Of a stretch of 64,000 nucleotides of DNA, positions 12,721-26,959 are shown piece by piece. The position numbers were made by a program, and so were the translations under genes. Every line of letters begins with the position of its first letter. Positions within the stretch are counted from its first letter, which is position 1. This DNA comes from Syngnathus acus (taxonomy: Eukaryota; Chordata; Actinopteri; Syngnathiformes; Syngnathidae), in NCBI RefSeq assembly GCF_901709675.1, contig NC_051100.1, positions 4,402,001-4,466,000 on the forward strand, in the 5' to 3' direction. The notes below the pieces were generated by a model. The model saw nothing but the letters and a program-made list of their open reading frames with translations. It searched no databases and was not told the DNA's origin.

Positions 12721-15420
12721 GGCTGCGGATGAAAGAGTTTGAACTGTGACACATGCAGCTCTCTTTTTTTTTTTTTTATGTGCAGCATTATTTGAAGTGC
12801 CTGCTAAATAAACATGAATTAAATATGGCAGGAGTAGGTTTGCGTGTCACGCAAAACATCAGCCATGTTGCGCTGCGTTCCAATTTGATCACATCTTGGG
12901 TAACGAGGAAAGTAGCAGAACTGTTTAGCGTTTTTATCATGCGCACAAATTTTAATGTTATAGTCCATTTATAACAAGACCGGGTATGAGACCGGCTTGT
13001 CCGAAAAAATCCAGAGCTGAAAGAAATGTGTCGTGACCCGCCGTGTCAGCACTTCATCTATAAATCATGACCGACGTGTGCAGCCACTGTCCAAAATGGA
13101 TCCAAAGAGCAAAGCTCTAAGGTTTAAGTAGGTAAACAAGACGGCGGACAGTCTGCAAATGCAGGATTTGACCCAGACCCATCCTGCCTCTTGCTACCTG
13201 GCGCAGTGACAGACTTGTGGGAAGATGAATTGGAGTCATTTTAAGCAATAAGGAACTCAACTTCCAATTGGTAACATCATGTCGTTCTTTCTTCAAACCA
13301 CAAAACCAGTCTAAATTGAATCGACGGCAAAGGTAGTGCACTCCACGTTGCCTCATTTGCTTCAGGGCAACAAATCAACAATCATTTCCACCAAATTCCT
13401 CATGATCAATTGAACCATGACCATGCCCACGGTGACTTTCCACACGGTTCCCACCTAAATTCTCATCAAATTCCGTTATTACAGTCAAAGCGCAGGTGAG
13501 AGGATGATTGGAATCACACAGCCCAAAGGGGCTTCGAAAAGAAAGCCGAGATTCATCTGGAGGGCGAAACTGTGGGAAAGAGTAAAAGTAATAAAAGAAA
13601 TGGGCGTGCCCGAAAAATCCCACAGTGAAAGAGCAGTGGCAAAACAATCATGGATGAAAACAGAAATACTCAAATAGTAACGGCATAAGGTGAAAACAGG
13701 TCGAACTGTGTCTTGACGATATCAACTGAGGCTACATTTCAAAATATTTGGTTTGGCCGGAATTGCGATGACAACAAAAATATATCTACGAAGATTGAGC
13801 AGAGACTGGAAAGCGACGTTGTCCGATTTCCAACAGAGGTGGGCGGATTGGTGGACAAGTGCTGACAAGGACGGGGGAGAAACCCAATGAGACAGATGGA
13901 AGTAATAATCACGAGGGTGCAGACAGAACACAATGGAAGGAAAAAAACAGTAAACAAGAAGAGCGATGACCTTTGACCATCTGGACCCGGCAATCAGCCG
14001 GGCTCTTGCTCGGCCGGGCAAATGGGATGATTGGAAGGAGAACAGTTGAAAATGGCAACTGACGAGATATTTACTTAGTGACCGGAACTTGGACCAGATC
14101 TACTTGTGCTATGTCCTTTAAAAATCAATAAAAGTGTAGCTTTTTTAACGACAACCATCATCCCTGAAAGTTTGGTTGACATGTTGACAGTCCTTTAAAT
14201 CGCAAAAAATGTTGGGACGGAGGTCAAAGGTCTCCTGCTCTTAAAAGTATCCAGTGCTGAAGATTTCTTTGAAAGACTCCGACTTGGAATTGTTTTATGC
14301 TTCCTATTAAGCTTTTTAATCATTCAGCTTGGCTCGACAGAGGTCATAAAGTTAATAGTAAAAAGAAGCTGCGGCTATCATCGTTCATCCGCACGGTTTG
14401 AAGTCTATCTCTGCCCAAGTCTGATTAAAGCTCCGCGGCTCACTGCCGCCGCCTCTAAATACAACTATAAACACATTTTTAATTGCTAATGCCTCAAGTG
14501 TGACCGGTGTCTAAAGTTCGATTCCCCACGTGGCTACGTGTCACTCATGTCATCCAACAGATGGTGAAATCCTTAGTGAGGCTTATTAAAACTTCACATA
14601 GCGCTGAAGATTGTTTTCACACTTTATTTCCACTACATGTCGCCGATTCATTTTCGATTCCAATGGATTCTGCGGGAACATTTAACAATAGTTTTTTTTT
14701 TTTCCTAAAACTGTGCTGCAACATGCTGCAAGGTCCCGATGTTTAAATCTGCCAAGCTGTCTGGCGTGGTGATAGAAAAGAGCAGTTTATCCGAGTGAAA
14801 AACGATGCAATATGCACCGAGGTCTGCCACGAGCACTACTAAGGCCACTGTCAAGCGTTCTCAAGCTCTGCTGCAATTCTTGTCAGCCTTAAAGAGCAGA
14901 CCAAACAAGTGTCCTGCCATGTTTCCACATGGTTGGCATTCTTACACAATAAAACAACTGCCTCGATTTTAGAAAAAAAAAAAATCATCACGATTATTTT
15001 GGTATGAGTTGAAATCGGGATTATACAAGCGACCATTAATTTTGGGGTAAAAAAGGAGAAAATATTTAAACTGAAGAAAAAATAAGACCAACAAATATTT
15101 TAAAAACTATAATGTAAGTTTGTTTCAGACTAAACAAAATGCGTATATGTGTTATTTTAAAATTTAAAAATACAAACGCTACCTGTGTAGTATTTAGCCT
15201 CCAAGTATGTTTCTGCGAGTATGTCTTTGCAAGTACATCCGAAAATTTGTAAAAACTTATTTGCCAGTCAAAAACTTTTACAGTTCCACTCTTGCGCAAA
15301 CACATTACTGCAAAGTAGGACAAGGTGGAGGAAAATAATAATAAGCAACAGGTCATTTTAAAGGCACATTAGAGTTTGGGCACATAATTATCCAAACTTC
15401 TGCTACATCATTTAGATTTT

Positions 15421-15469
15421 ATATATATACATATATATATATTATATATGTATATATATATATATATAT
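15421..15469. repeat. TA microsatellite
   Basis: A nearly pure alternating AT tract of about 49 bases, with one C interruption near 15430 and an AT phase break near 15442. It can form cruciforms. Confidence 0.85.
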
Positions 15470-18400
15470 GAAAAAAAAAAGCCAATTGAAATGAGAGCAT
15501 GATAATTAATCCTCTCTGGATATTGCCCATAAAATAATAATGACCATCTTCAGAATGTCTCGGACGTTTCCCTGTGTCTTTCGGGGTCTGCAGATTTTTC
15601 TCCGCTCTCTCTCACACGGTAACGATTGGCCCTCGGTGGTGGATAATCGATGCGTAATTATTTTCTCAATGTGGAAAGAGGATGAATATGCAAAGACCAA
15701 GCGTCAGCGAGATGCTCGATCTGTCTATTGAGTTTTAATCAAGCCGATGAAATACTCTTTTGCGCCCATTTCCGCGTTTGAATTAATCAATTGCGTAAAG
15801 AGATCGGAGGCTCTCTGACATCATCTTAATACATAACTGATTTGTTTTAAGAGTTAAACATTTGGAAGCCAGTTAGCTTGGACTTGAATAAGACAAATGC
15901 AGATTTTTACACTTTTCTTTTTTGCTTTGTCCTATCTGGAAATGCTTTACTCCCTGCTGTGATCAACTGTGACTATATAAACACGAGTCTGTCTGCTTGG
16001 AAATCTTTTTCTGCTGCATCATTACTGAAACTGCCTTCAGGGCTTATTGTTTCAGTTCCGAAAAATTGGGTTGGGGGAGTCGGTGAAACATGTAGCAACA
16101 TGCTCAGCGTCTTTTAAATAAAAGCCAATATTACCTTTTAAATGGGCACAGTGTGGAATTTGTTTTAGAGCTGTAATATTGCTTCGGGAAAGTCCCTAGT
16201 TTATTTATGCCGCCCATATACGCAAGTATTATTACAGCGCTGGCGTACTGATTCTCACAGCCCCTCACCCACATCGAATGAGCTGACAGAACATAACAAG
16301 TGAGCGTCATAACCTCGGCTGTGGTTTTTGTAAAGCGTTTGCTTTCTATGTTTCATGACATCATTATCTGTAGGGCCATTATGAGTATGCTGGGGAAGTT
16401 TTGTTTTGAAATGTGTGGGCGGAGTAACAGCAGAGGGTAAGCTCGGGTGACTCATAGGTGGATGTACCGATTGACCCGGCTGACACTTTTGGTCAAAACA
16501 GAATCGGAGTGCATGATATGTAAGTGTCATTCCAGTCAGCCACCGGGCTGCATGAAAATGGCGTTGTAAGTGGTGTCTGGAAGGACGACTGGTGGGCGAG
16601 GATTTAGAGGCACAGAGTTACTGCTTCTCAGGAGACTTGCGAGTTCAGGAGGTCTTCTAATTGCAGGGCTGGAGTGGAGGAGGTTGTGACCTTTTGCCAT
16701 TTATTTACTCACAAACATTTTCATCACAAGAAGCATATCATTTCCCCAGTGAGAAGTGCTCGGATGAACACGACTATCTTTGAAACTGACCTTTTGCTTC
16801 AACTGACAATACCAGGCACCTAAAAAAAAAAAGATATTCCCTTCATAATAGCCCAGAGACAAGATGTATTAAGAGAGTCTGGTGTTTAAATTTAAATCTG
16901 TATCTTCCCCAGTGAGTCTTTCCCTCCACATTTTGTAGTATTCAATGATTCTTAAAAGGGCTCAGTTGTTCCACGTAAAATCACCAGTGAAATTTGGGAA
17001 TAGCTCACCGGGGAACGTTCAGTGTCTCTCAGTTTGATTTTCATCTAAAGTTCTAATGTTCAGTTCCGTTTCTTTTTCGGGATTGTTGACAGCGGAGGGG
17101 TTACGGAAAGTGTACATTCGGCCATTTTAAAATTGAGTAGGAATGCAAATTACAATACAAATGATCATAAACTTCTTTCTCCTTGAGAACATCTCAAAAG
17201 TTTTCAAAAACGTACACTTGGGAAGCAATTACAGCAGTCTGCTTATTTTAGTCTGAGAATTCGAAAGTGAACGTTTGAATCATTCTCTTGTGTCAGTCGA
17301 TGGGGTGCATTGAAACGGTTGGGAACACGGCACAACACGTATGAAAAAAAAATCTACTGTGTGCTTGAATGCTTTGCTCAAGGGCACTTCTGTGTAAAAT
17401 CTGTAAAACAAGGTTCACAAGCCAAAGCTTGATCGCTCTACTCACTCGCATTCCTTTGCCAGTTGGGGGAATTGGATTGGCGGCCCCTTGGGCAACAAGT
17501 TGCAACTACTGGCCCGCAAAAACAAATTGAATGGACTTTGTTTGCGCACCATATTGCATGCAGTAGATGACTCCATATATTACTTTTTGATGGCTGCTGA
17601 GGTCTTAAACACAAAACGTATGACATGATGAAGTCGTGGTACCGATCGACTGCAGCTCGGCGGGAATCAATATAGAGCGACCGCTAAATAACTAGTCGGG
17701 CTCAGTGAAGCATCGAGTGACGCTTTGTGGCGGAGCAGCTACTGTAGTTAAAAAAATAAATAAAAATCTGCATTGCTTTGCAACATTTCATCGCCTGGCA
17801 GCCAGCAATATAAAGTTTATTAGGCACACGTTCGAGATATGAACAGGCCCAATACAAGAACTGAAGCAAGAATAATAAAGCTTCTTTTTGATTGAATGTT
17901 ACTGTGAGGTGTTCCAAAAATTACAGTTGATATACAAAGAAAAAGTTAAATGAAATACTTCAGTAGTATTGATTAATCATTAATTGTTTTATAGATCAAT
18001 CAAAGTTGGCTTATCACCTCATCGTCAACTATAAAAATAAATATGAAAAAAGTATTTTTTGCACTTTACGGGTTCAGACTCGTTTAACCTCAAGAAAAGG
18101 TCCCCATCATCCAAGTGCCTTTGCCTTAAATAAAGTGCTGAAGCCAAATAGGATTAATATTATGGAGGTTGTGTAATTATCCCACCCATAGTGTAGCTGC
18201 TGAATCACCATTAAGTCGTGTGTGTGGTGTAGTTTGAAAAAGTTGAGTCAGGGATATGCCACGGTGAAAAATTTAAATCACTGGTCATGCAAAGAACAAT
18301 GTAATTGGATTAGGCAGATATAAACGCAAAAATTATTAGTTCATGAAATTACAGACTGTAATGAGATGGAATCCAAATTATCTCATGCTAATGAATGACA

Positions 18401-21400
18401 GTCAAAGTCTAATTACAAAAACATGCATGTCAGCATATCATCGCACGTCAAAGTACAATCCTTTTTTTTTAACACGGCGAGAGACAGAGATGTGGGTTGA
18501 AAGACCAAAAAGGACAGATTGTCGGTATAATACCAATTCTTTATTGATATTGTCTTAATTAAAAGTTTGCCGCACATAACGTGTCACCCCGCGCGCAGCC
18601 GCGGGGGACAAAGTGGCCAACAATAAAAGAAGATGAGTTTGGGATTTTTGGATAAGTCACCGAGGATCAGCCCCATTATATGAGCTATTGCATTATAAAC
18701 CCTCATCAGCATAACAGGGATTTCCGGGCAAGACGACGGTCTTTCGGGAGAAAAGAAAAATTCCCTTTTTAATACCTCGGTGCGATGCCGCTGTCACTTA
18801 TCGGCTTGGGCAAATAAAGGCTTTTTTTCCCCATTCACGGGCTTTACGCTAGTTTTATCTTTGAACGTGCCCGTCCCTGGCAGAGAGAGTCATCCTTTAA
18901 GTGGCTATTATGAACATTTTGTGAAGTTAAAAGATGACAATGCGTAACGCTGCCTGTGGTGAAGAGACTACAGGGAATTATCAGTAGCTCTCCTCAGACA
19001 TTGAGTGGGTTTTAGCCTCCTGTACGACGGCGGAGAGGCGCTTCCAACTATTTCGTTTGAAGTCGGAGGAGGGAAAAAAAAAAAAAAACCATCTCAGGTT
19101 CTCAACACCAAACAGTAAAGGATCATTTGTGGCGAGTGATGCGGCTAATGTTGAGCTTGTGGTGGTAAACCTTGATCTGGTTGGCGTTTCCACCATGATG
19201 GCCAGATGGCGACAGCTGAAGAGGAACGTGGCAAAGTAAACAAAAGCGAACGATGGAGGATAGCCAGCATTTTGTGTTCTCTCTTTTTGGCATGTGGCTG
19301 TTTATTACAAAGCGGCGACAAGCTTATTTTGTGAGGGGAAATGTGTTTTTTGTTTTGTTTTGGCTGACCAATCAGAGGACTGCAGCATGTCTACCACCAT
19401 CCGATGACTGAGTCAAGCATTGTCGATCAGTATTCTGGCCCTGGTGCGTGTTTTGCCTGAGGGCTCAGATGATAGCGTTCACACTGAACCAAACAAAGAA
19501 AAATAGAAGAGTAATTGCACCAGGGGTGGAAATAGTCCTTTGAGGAGTGGGGCTAAATTCACTAAAGCCGTAATTACACACATTTCTTTAAATAGTCATT
19601 TTAATTTTGGTTTAATTTTGACTAATGTAATTGAGGCCACTTTTTAAAAATGATCTGAAATCTCAAATGCTACAGGCATTATTATCAAACAAGTGAGTCA
19701 TTAACACTTACGATAACTGGCATTATTCAACATGTAATATTTTTATGCATCATATTTTTATGACTTACCTTTTTTTCTATTCCATCTCTCTGGTTCATTT
19801 CCTTTAATTTGATTGTACTTCTATATTTCTGGAATAAAATCCATCTTTGTTGGCGGGCAAAGGACAAAAAGACCAACTCAATGGCCCAATCAATAATAAC
19901 GGAGAAGTTGCAATCTAAGTCCTTTGGATGTCAATCTGAATGCAGCAGAATTCCAATAAAAAGTAATTGAATGGAATGGGAGCAAAACATAGAGGTGGGA
20001 GTGTACTTCCTGAATGCTAAAGATGGTTAATCGCGTTGCTGTTAAAAGGATTGATGCACACCCCTCAGCGGATATTTTCCAAAACATATAAGCACCGCAG
20101 TGGAAGTGCCTCCCCCTTCCTTCCTCCGTCAGCCTCTATATATGCTTTATTGATCAGCGCGCTGTTACTCGGATGGCGAGTCGTACTTGGATGACAATGC
20201 CTTGGCCAGACAGTCGAACAACACAAGGCAGCTAGAGGGTGGCTTTGTTCCGTTATCATTAATTAAAATGGAATCCACCATAAAGAAATGAGCTAGCTCA
20301 TTGTGGGCATGGATGAGGTTGTCCTTGTGAGGAGTGGGAGTATAATAAGAACAAAGGAAGGTTCTACAGGAATATTTTAAGGTGGTATTTTAGAGCAAGC
20401 GGTGATACTGAGAGACCTTGCAGGGTTGAAGTGAACCACATCTTAGTAAGCGGAAAATGCCAATTAAGTATTGGTCGGGGTGTCGATGAGAGGAAATCGA
20501 TATGTTCACAGTTAGAGGTTGCTACAGAGCCAGTAAAACCAAAAAGTCTAAGACTGAACCTGTCTACCCATTTTCAAAACAATTACATGTCTATTACAAA
20601 GTCTAATGAAACTAAGACAAAAGGAAACTCACCCATTTGAAGACCCTTGGTAGACACAATAGGTCAGTGTTTGCTGAGAGATACTGACCTGAAATGAGTC
20701 AAAAAGAAACAGAACTATTAAAATTAAATAAATAAAATAATTTTAAAAAAAATCAATGGGAAAATAGAAAAGACTTGCGTCTACTAGCACCCGCCCATTC
20801 ATCAGTTTTCTCAAAATGATCATAATGGCCCATCGCGTTCTTTTTAATACCAATGTATTCTTAATTTCACATGAAACGCTAAATGCTTTTGAGTGTCAGA
20901 GTCGCTCGGAATGATGTCTCCCTCAGAGGCTCAAGGGAATGTCCTCCGAAGAAAGCACGACATGAAACTAATTCCTTGCAACCTGTTCCTCTGAGCGACA
21001 GCAAGTCCTTCCAGATATGTCGGTAGGGGAGTGAGCGAGGGCGAGAGAAATCACGAGGACTAACTGACGCGCGACGAGACCAACCGCGGTCATTCAGATG
21101 CGGCGCCAAGATACAGCAGGTGGGGCTTTATTGAGCCGCTGACAAGTAAAGCGATCACAGCCGAGTGAAAGTGCAGCCGTAGATACGCTTCTAACTGGCT
21201 CCGCAGAGAGAGGAATAAGAGTTGCAGAGCCCGGGATGAAAAAGCACTTGCTGCTCCATGGTGAGCTCTTCAGCTCAATTGTGATGCACACTGCAAAAGC
21301 AAAGAAGAGCTTTTTCTGTGAACAAACAGTCAATGCCTGAAGCCCCCGAGCAAAATGTCGGGTAATGGCAGGAAAATCGTTTGCTATTCCGCGTTGGCTG

Positions 21401-24400
21401 AGGATGTAATCACATGACGCGAAACATCTTTATATCTCTCTGGCTTTGTGTTCCTTCTGCTTTTATAGCAGGACATTATGGGGGATGCCCACTTTTCATA
21501 TACATATGTTGTGAAACATTTATGCTGCACTTCAAGAAAGATAAAGCTTCCCCTACAACGACTGGAACTCAAAGGTGTCTTTTTCCCCCAGTCAGCACTA
21601 GCGTGATTGATATGAGAGTTATTATATTTGTCCTCGTACTCCTGTGAGGAAACGATTTTGTATGGATCCTGTGAATGATCGCTAAAAAAAAACAACAGTT
21701 TTATGGCATCCACCAGGGGTCTATTACAAGTACCCTGTTGCTTCAGGCTGTCACTTTTGCGGCATCATATTCCCTTCTTTTGTATTCCTATGAAAAGATC
21801 ATCTTTAGGTGAAATCATTTTATTGTTTCAATAGCTCACATCAAATCAAATCCATTTGTTCGTATTCTGCCAACACATCCAGCCCATTGATCAATAGCAG
21901 GGATGATACACAACGACTGTTGAGATGTTTATGTTTTCCAATACAATCCTAACACCAAACCTAATGTTTTATTTAACGGTCACGTTGGTCCACAAAAGAT
22001 AAAACCAAACATGAAACTATGCCAAATGAAATGTACAAGAATGAATTCATAGCTTGATAATTGCAGACTTTGCAAAGTATTTTGCAGGATGCAGGAGCGC
22101 CGGGTTCAGAAAAAGGACAGGAGGTAGGCAATAATGGACATGTTTGCAAAAGTAAATAAGTAATAAAGAAGCCGCATCCACGAGTATACACCCCCCACCC
22201 CTCCCAATTAGTATTCACACCCAGTCGTTCACGAGCTGCAAGGATCATTTTGAATCAGTGGACAGTAATGCACCAAAATGTGCGGCCATACCGCCTCCCC
22301 CCCCTCCACTCCACCCCCTCCCTCCCCCATAAAAGCATCAAGAGTCAGAGTGAAGATGGCTGGGCTCGGTGCTGCAATTGCTAGGTGAGGTAAACACCGT
22401 TTGGGTCGCAGGCGGCATGTGAAATCAGGATACATGATTGTCGCGGGCGAGCAGAATTAGTATTGCACAAAGCACAGAGCTGCCGTATAAACAGTTGCAA
22501 CGTATCAGAGGACTCCTTCAAAACGGCCTTTACAGACAAAACTCAAGGTAAATTGTGAATTATTATCCTTTGTCTTCCATTTCAGAGACTATGCATCATT
22601 GTCAGAAAGGTTGCCGCGACTATTCCAGTAATATAGAGGGCAAAACTAGGAAATGTGCAATTTACAGTGGAAGTAGAACGTAGCCAAGTATCACTTTTGG
22701 GAGCAGAGTTCACCTCGGAAGGCTTTACTTTTCCTCGTTTGTCTCTCTTCGTCCATATGCTTTTCGCGATAACCGCCACAATTCGTTATCGAGAAACAGA
22801 TGCTAATTGGGCGTTTGCTCGTGTTTGATTGACACGTCGCCTAATTGGCTGAATTCACATATAGCTGGCAAAAGCAGGAACTGAGCAATTTGTAGAGTTA
22901 AAATGCAGGCCAGTGTGTACAAATACATCAAAAATCAATACAGAAGTAATGCAGGTATTAGAAAAGTGACAATACACCACAAGTTCTTCACTAGAAGTAC
23001 AATTTTCGACTCGAGTCTCATGAGAACATTTTCTCCACGCATATTAATCTCTATAAGGTGCGGGAACAAAATATGAAGACAGTGCCAAGTTCTGGATATG
23101 CATTTACAAACAAAATTCCCATTAATTAGGACCAGCTGGCTTGGGAATACTTCCCGTTGAGACGTAGGCGATGCCAAGAAAAAAAATCATTTGAATACAT
23201 CTATGGCTGTTGAACGTAAAAGGTAAATATCAATTGCGATTCCCATGACGGCTAGGAAAGGAAAATAATAAATGATTCAAGTAAAATGAGGGAAAAACCC
23301 CAAAATTTGCCACGGCCAGCACACATGAGATCAAATACGGCGTTATGATATTTCAGCAGAGACTCGCTTGGGCCGAGTTTTTAATAATGGCCGACTATTA
23401 GCCGCAGAGCGCTGCACATTTCCCTCGAGGCTATTCTGCGCATCGACCCCGAGCGCTGACTTATTCCACTCGCTAACCGTTTAATACGCAGCGCTGCCTT
23501 GCATTTCATCATATGATGTCACAACTTAGAGATTCAACGTGGTAATAGAAGCAGATGTTTACATCCAATCCGGTTCGTCGTAATTATTGCGTCGCAGTGG
23601 AAGACATTTCATACTTGGGACCGACAAATCTGAAATTTCCAACACAACTAATTTAAGTGGTTACGAAGAGCAGCGGAATTTTCCAATTTATGCATCTTGA
23701 GTTATTTTAGTTTAGTTATTGACTTCACATTTCAGTATTAGCTGACAGACCACCTAAAGCATTCCGCCGCACTGTAATCTCAAATGGAGCACCAACTCGA
23801 ACCCGGACAGGGTTGAAATAATGATTTTTTTTTCTTTTTCAGAAGCGGCAGTCTCACTTCAAAGTGTCTGTATTGATTGAGATTTTACAGAAAAGAAATT
23901 TCCTTTTTTTCTTTTTATGATTTCATTTGTTGTACTCACGCCTGAGGTTCCAAAGTGAAAGTGGTGATTTAAGCCGGTTAACATTTTGCAAGTTGGTCGA
24001 CTTTGCTCAAGGTAGCAGATCACGGTAATGTTTATCAATACTGAAATATTAAGTCACTCTAGATGGAACATTGAGATGAGCGTGAAGGTTTTTGGAATTC
24101 ACCATAATTCAACTGAGCATCTGGTCATTTTTCTACACTTTCCACAGAGGCAGATGTGCTTGACAGTTGATTATTTTTTGGATCTATAATAACATTTTGG
24201 AAAATAAAAGCTTTGGACGGACCAACAGCACCCGGACCTTCAATGTCATCCAAAAAGCAATCCACCCAGCCAACGCTTACCTTCAAACTAAATCTGCATC
24301 TGTTTTCATTTTACACTTAATGCTTTTCCAAAATAGGCTCGCCACACTTTGAAGAACCGTAAGTGTCTCCTTTTCCCCACTTTTGGTGTGAAATTCACAC

Positions 24401-25472
24401 GTTTGCCTCTGAGCCTTCCTGCTCAAAACAATTAAAAGAAGGCATGGAAATAAAGAGTGACTGAACAAAACAATTGAATTTCTCTCGCAGCTTTATCAAT
24501 GCTTAAATATATGCAAAAGCTATTTAAATCAAGACCACATGAATAGATTTTGTTATTAATGCCGACGGGCAGGACACAACAATCTTCAAAGAGTGATTTG
24601 CTACTTGAATTGCTGGACCTTGATATCAATTAAAAGGCGAGCAATTTGGCATGCGCACATCCATCAATGTCTAACTGCTCGGGTCATTTTTCTAGCATCC
24701 CTATTGATTCATTTTTCCCCAGCACTTTTATTACATTAAAAAACAATACCAAAATCATCAATTCTTTTCAGGAGCATTTATCAAATTAGTGTCAAGATTT
24801 GGTGAAAGCTAAATACTTTTTCTTTTGCAGTCAGATATTCTGTCTGACGGGATGGAAGGAGATAAACTGTTTGAGTCGTCCTTACAATGAAAACGACTTT
24901 TTTTTTTAAGCTAAAATGCCAATTTACTGCAAGCATCCTCATCAGCTAGCTTTGACTGAATTACTCTCAAATAAAACCATTTGGCTGCTTCCCTAGATAC
25001 CGGTCTCCAAAGAAATGGCTCAAGGGGATTTTTAACGTCCGTCTACTGTTCTATGTTGACCATTAAAGGAAAGGCTAAACAGCCCATAAGTTAAAAAAAA
25101 AAATACAAAGGAGGAAGGGAAAGCCATTATAAGAAAGAGGGTAATCCATCCAGGTTGTCCAAAGTAAAATAAGGTTAATAGCTTAAGTGTTTGGAGTGCC
25201 AGGAGTTGGGGGAGAGGAGAAAGTGACCTGCCACCAAGTGTCAGGGGGCGGCCGACAGTCTAATGTAATTTCCGGCTTACAGATCACCATAGACTCATTT
25301 TAAAAAAGGGAAAAAGCAAACATCCGGAACCAGAGTTACGTCGGGATGCAATTAGAACTGAGCAATAGGTGTCGGTCGCCCTTTTCGTTTTTTATTGATC
25401 ATATTTTTATGCAGTCATATATCTCAATGTTTGATGTTTGTCTACCTCTGTCTTATTGGGAGAAGGGAATAG

Positions 25473-25505
25473 CTAGCTAGCTAGATAGCTAGCTAAATAG
25501 ATGAT
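25473..25505. repeat. Imperfect (AGCT)/(AGAT) tetranucleotide repeat
   Basis: The pattern TAGCTAGCTAGCTAGATAGC continues into AAATAGATGA. It is a short degenerate tetranucleotide array. Confidence 0.7.
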
Positions 25506-26399
25506 ACAAAAGAGAAAGAAAAAATTGTGGGTTTGGTATTGCCTGCAGCTTTCGTGTCATAAATTCCTTTGACTCAATGATACATTATTGTGCTTTTGTT
25601 GTTGCTTATTCAAGGACATACAATAAAAGCAAGCCGTAACATAATCACAATGACAACAAAAAGTTGGATTGTAAAAAATCCTGGATTTTTTTTTCCCCCT
25701 ATAAATTTCAAACAAGTTAATTAGACTCGAGAGCCTGTTCCAACTCACAAATTGTTTTAACTACCAGTGAAGGGGGTTTTAACAAAGCACCACTGCTTCT
25801 ATGTTGTGCCTCAGTCGTTTTACAAGATGAAGAGGGCATCTTGCATGATATACATGTCTGATAGGAACAATTAGTAGGGCGCAGACAAAAGGTAATGACA
25901 GACTAAATAGAAGGCAGCTCTTCACTGACACTGCAGTAAAGAGGTGGAAAAGAAGAAACTCTTATTTCTAAGTTCAGGGACTTTTTTTTAAGCAAGTGAA
26001 GCAGCAACCGTGAAGAGCGATATCACCAAAGTGTGACCGACATAAAAGATATAAAAGAAGATGAACGGCATCAAACTGACAGGGAAACATCATTTGAAAT
26101 AGTGCGGTGAGTTTATTGGGCTCCAACAACCAGCTAGATGTTATTGTATTCGCTCAAAAAGCCAGGCTTTGGGTGTGTCGCCACTTTAACAAATAAGCAC
26201 CCTAACTATTTTATTCCAAATATTTATAAAATCATGGTAAACATAATTACTACACGTTTACATTTGAAATTATTAGCATGGGTATTTTCTACAGAATTAA
26301 AACGTCAAAGTAACCATCAAAAAGGAAGGCAAGAATAGAGAACAATCATCAGCTGTAAATTATGATTCCCCCCCCTTTGTTTTTATTTACTCACGTCTC

Positions 26400-26448
26400 G
26401 TGATTGAGGTGAAGTCAAAATGGCGGCGGTGACGGCGGTAAAGCCGAA
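26400..26448 (+). promoter_or_regulatory. Promoter-like block with YY1-type boxes
   Basis: TCAAAATGGCGGCGGTGACG and CCGAAATGGCGGCGG each contain the AANATGGCGGC core bound by YY1, a pattern common at housekeeping promoters near the start site. The surrounding sequence is AT-rich, so this GC-rich patch stands out. Promoter activity is inferred. Confidence 0.35.
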
Positions 26449-26501
26449 ATGGCGGCGGCTTCTGCTTCTGAGAGCATAGGGAAGAAGCAGAGTGAACGCA
26501 G
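26449..26501 (+). CDS. Candidate first coding exon of an unrecognised small gene
   Basis: The frame from ATG 26449 (context CCGAAATGG, good Kozak) reads MAAASASESIGKKQSER plus two leftover bases, then a strong GTAAGA donor at 26502. An Ala/Ser-rich start followed by a basic stretch is common in real N termini. A phase-compatible acceptor at 26663-26665 would join it to the frame at 26666-26822. An earlier ATG at 26420 in another frame gives only a short peptide. I do not recognise the product. It could also be a decayed first exon, a lncRNA exon or chance. Confidence 0.25.
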
Positions 26502-26665
26502 GTAAGATGATGTTGAGCTTCTCTTCATTTTAATCTTCCTTACATCTACAAGCCATGCTGCCTCTAGAACAGTCATCCTGGTTCAAAACGATACAAAGCC
26601 GCGTTAGCCAAATTGCTAATAAAAGACAGTTCACTTCATAAGCAAATACTATTTAGCCGCAACAG

Positions 26666-26822
26666 GTGCGAGCCATCATGGATGCCGAATGGTTTGCTTA
26701 AATTCATACACTGCAGTACTCACATGAATATAGAGGTAGATTGGTGTCAAACTTATATTAATAAGACTGTTGGTAAAAACACGTTTGAGGGTTTAAACTT
26801 ACCGTTACTACACGCTTACTAA
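26666..26822 (+). CDS. Candidate second exon of the same unrecognised small gene
   Basis: If CAG at 26663-26665 is the acceptor, the two bases left by the 26449-26501 exon combine with G26666 to give Arg. The frame then runs 51 further codons (starting CEPSWMPNG) to TAA at 26820-26822. AATAAA follows at 26941-26946, so a compact two-exon transcript of about 0.5 kb is possible. The acceptor has a poor pyrimidine tract and no domain is recognisable. The call rests on phase match and layout only. Confidence 0.18.
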
Positions 26823-26959
26823 GATTAGAACGATACTTTTCCTCTACGTCATCACAAGTAGAGACGTCACGACTAGAGACGTCATATTTTCCTGTTTGTG
26901 GGTGGCACTTCAAAGTAAAACAGGATGTGAGCATTTTCAAAATAAAGTTAGGTTTTATA

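Larger units (their letters stand above)
12721..26379. other. Gene-less stretch
   Basis: I see no supportable exon. It holds homopolymers, a TA microsatellite (15421-15469), an AGCT/AGAT repeat near 25473-25505 and generic AT-rich sequence. The overlapping minus-strand open frames at 13375-14021 have no matching splice sites or motifs that I can recognise. Confidence 0.5.

Noticed and set aside
13375-14021. Overlapping minus-strand open frames
   Set aside because: Examined as possible DOCK1 exons, but no DOCK motif or consistent splice sites were seen.
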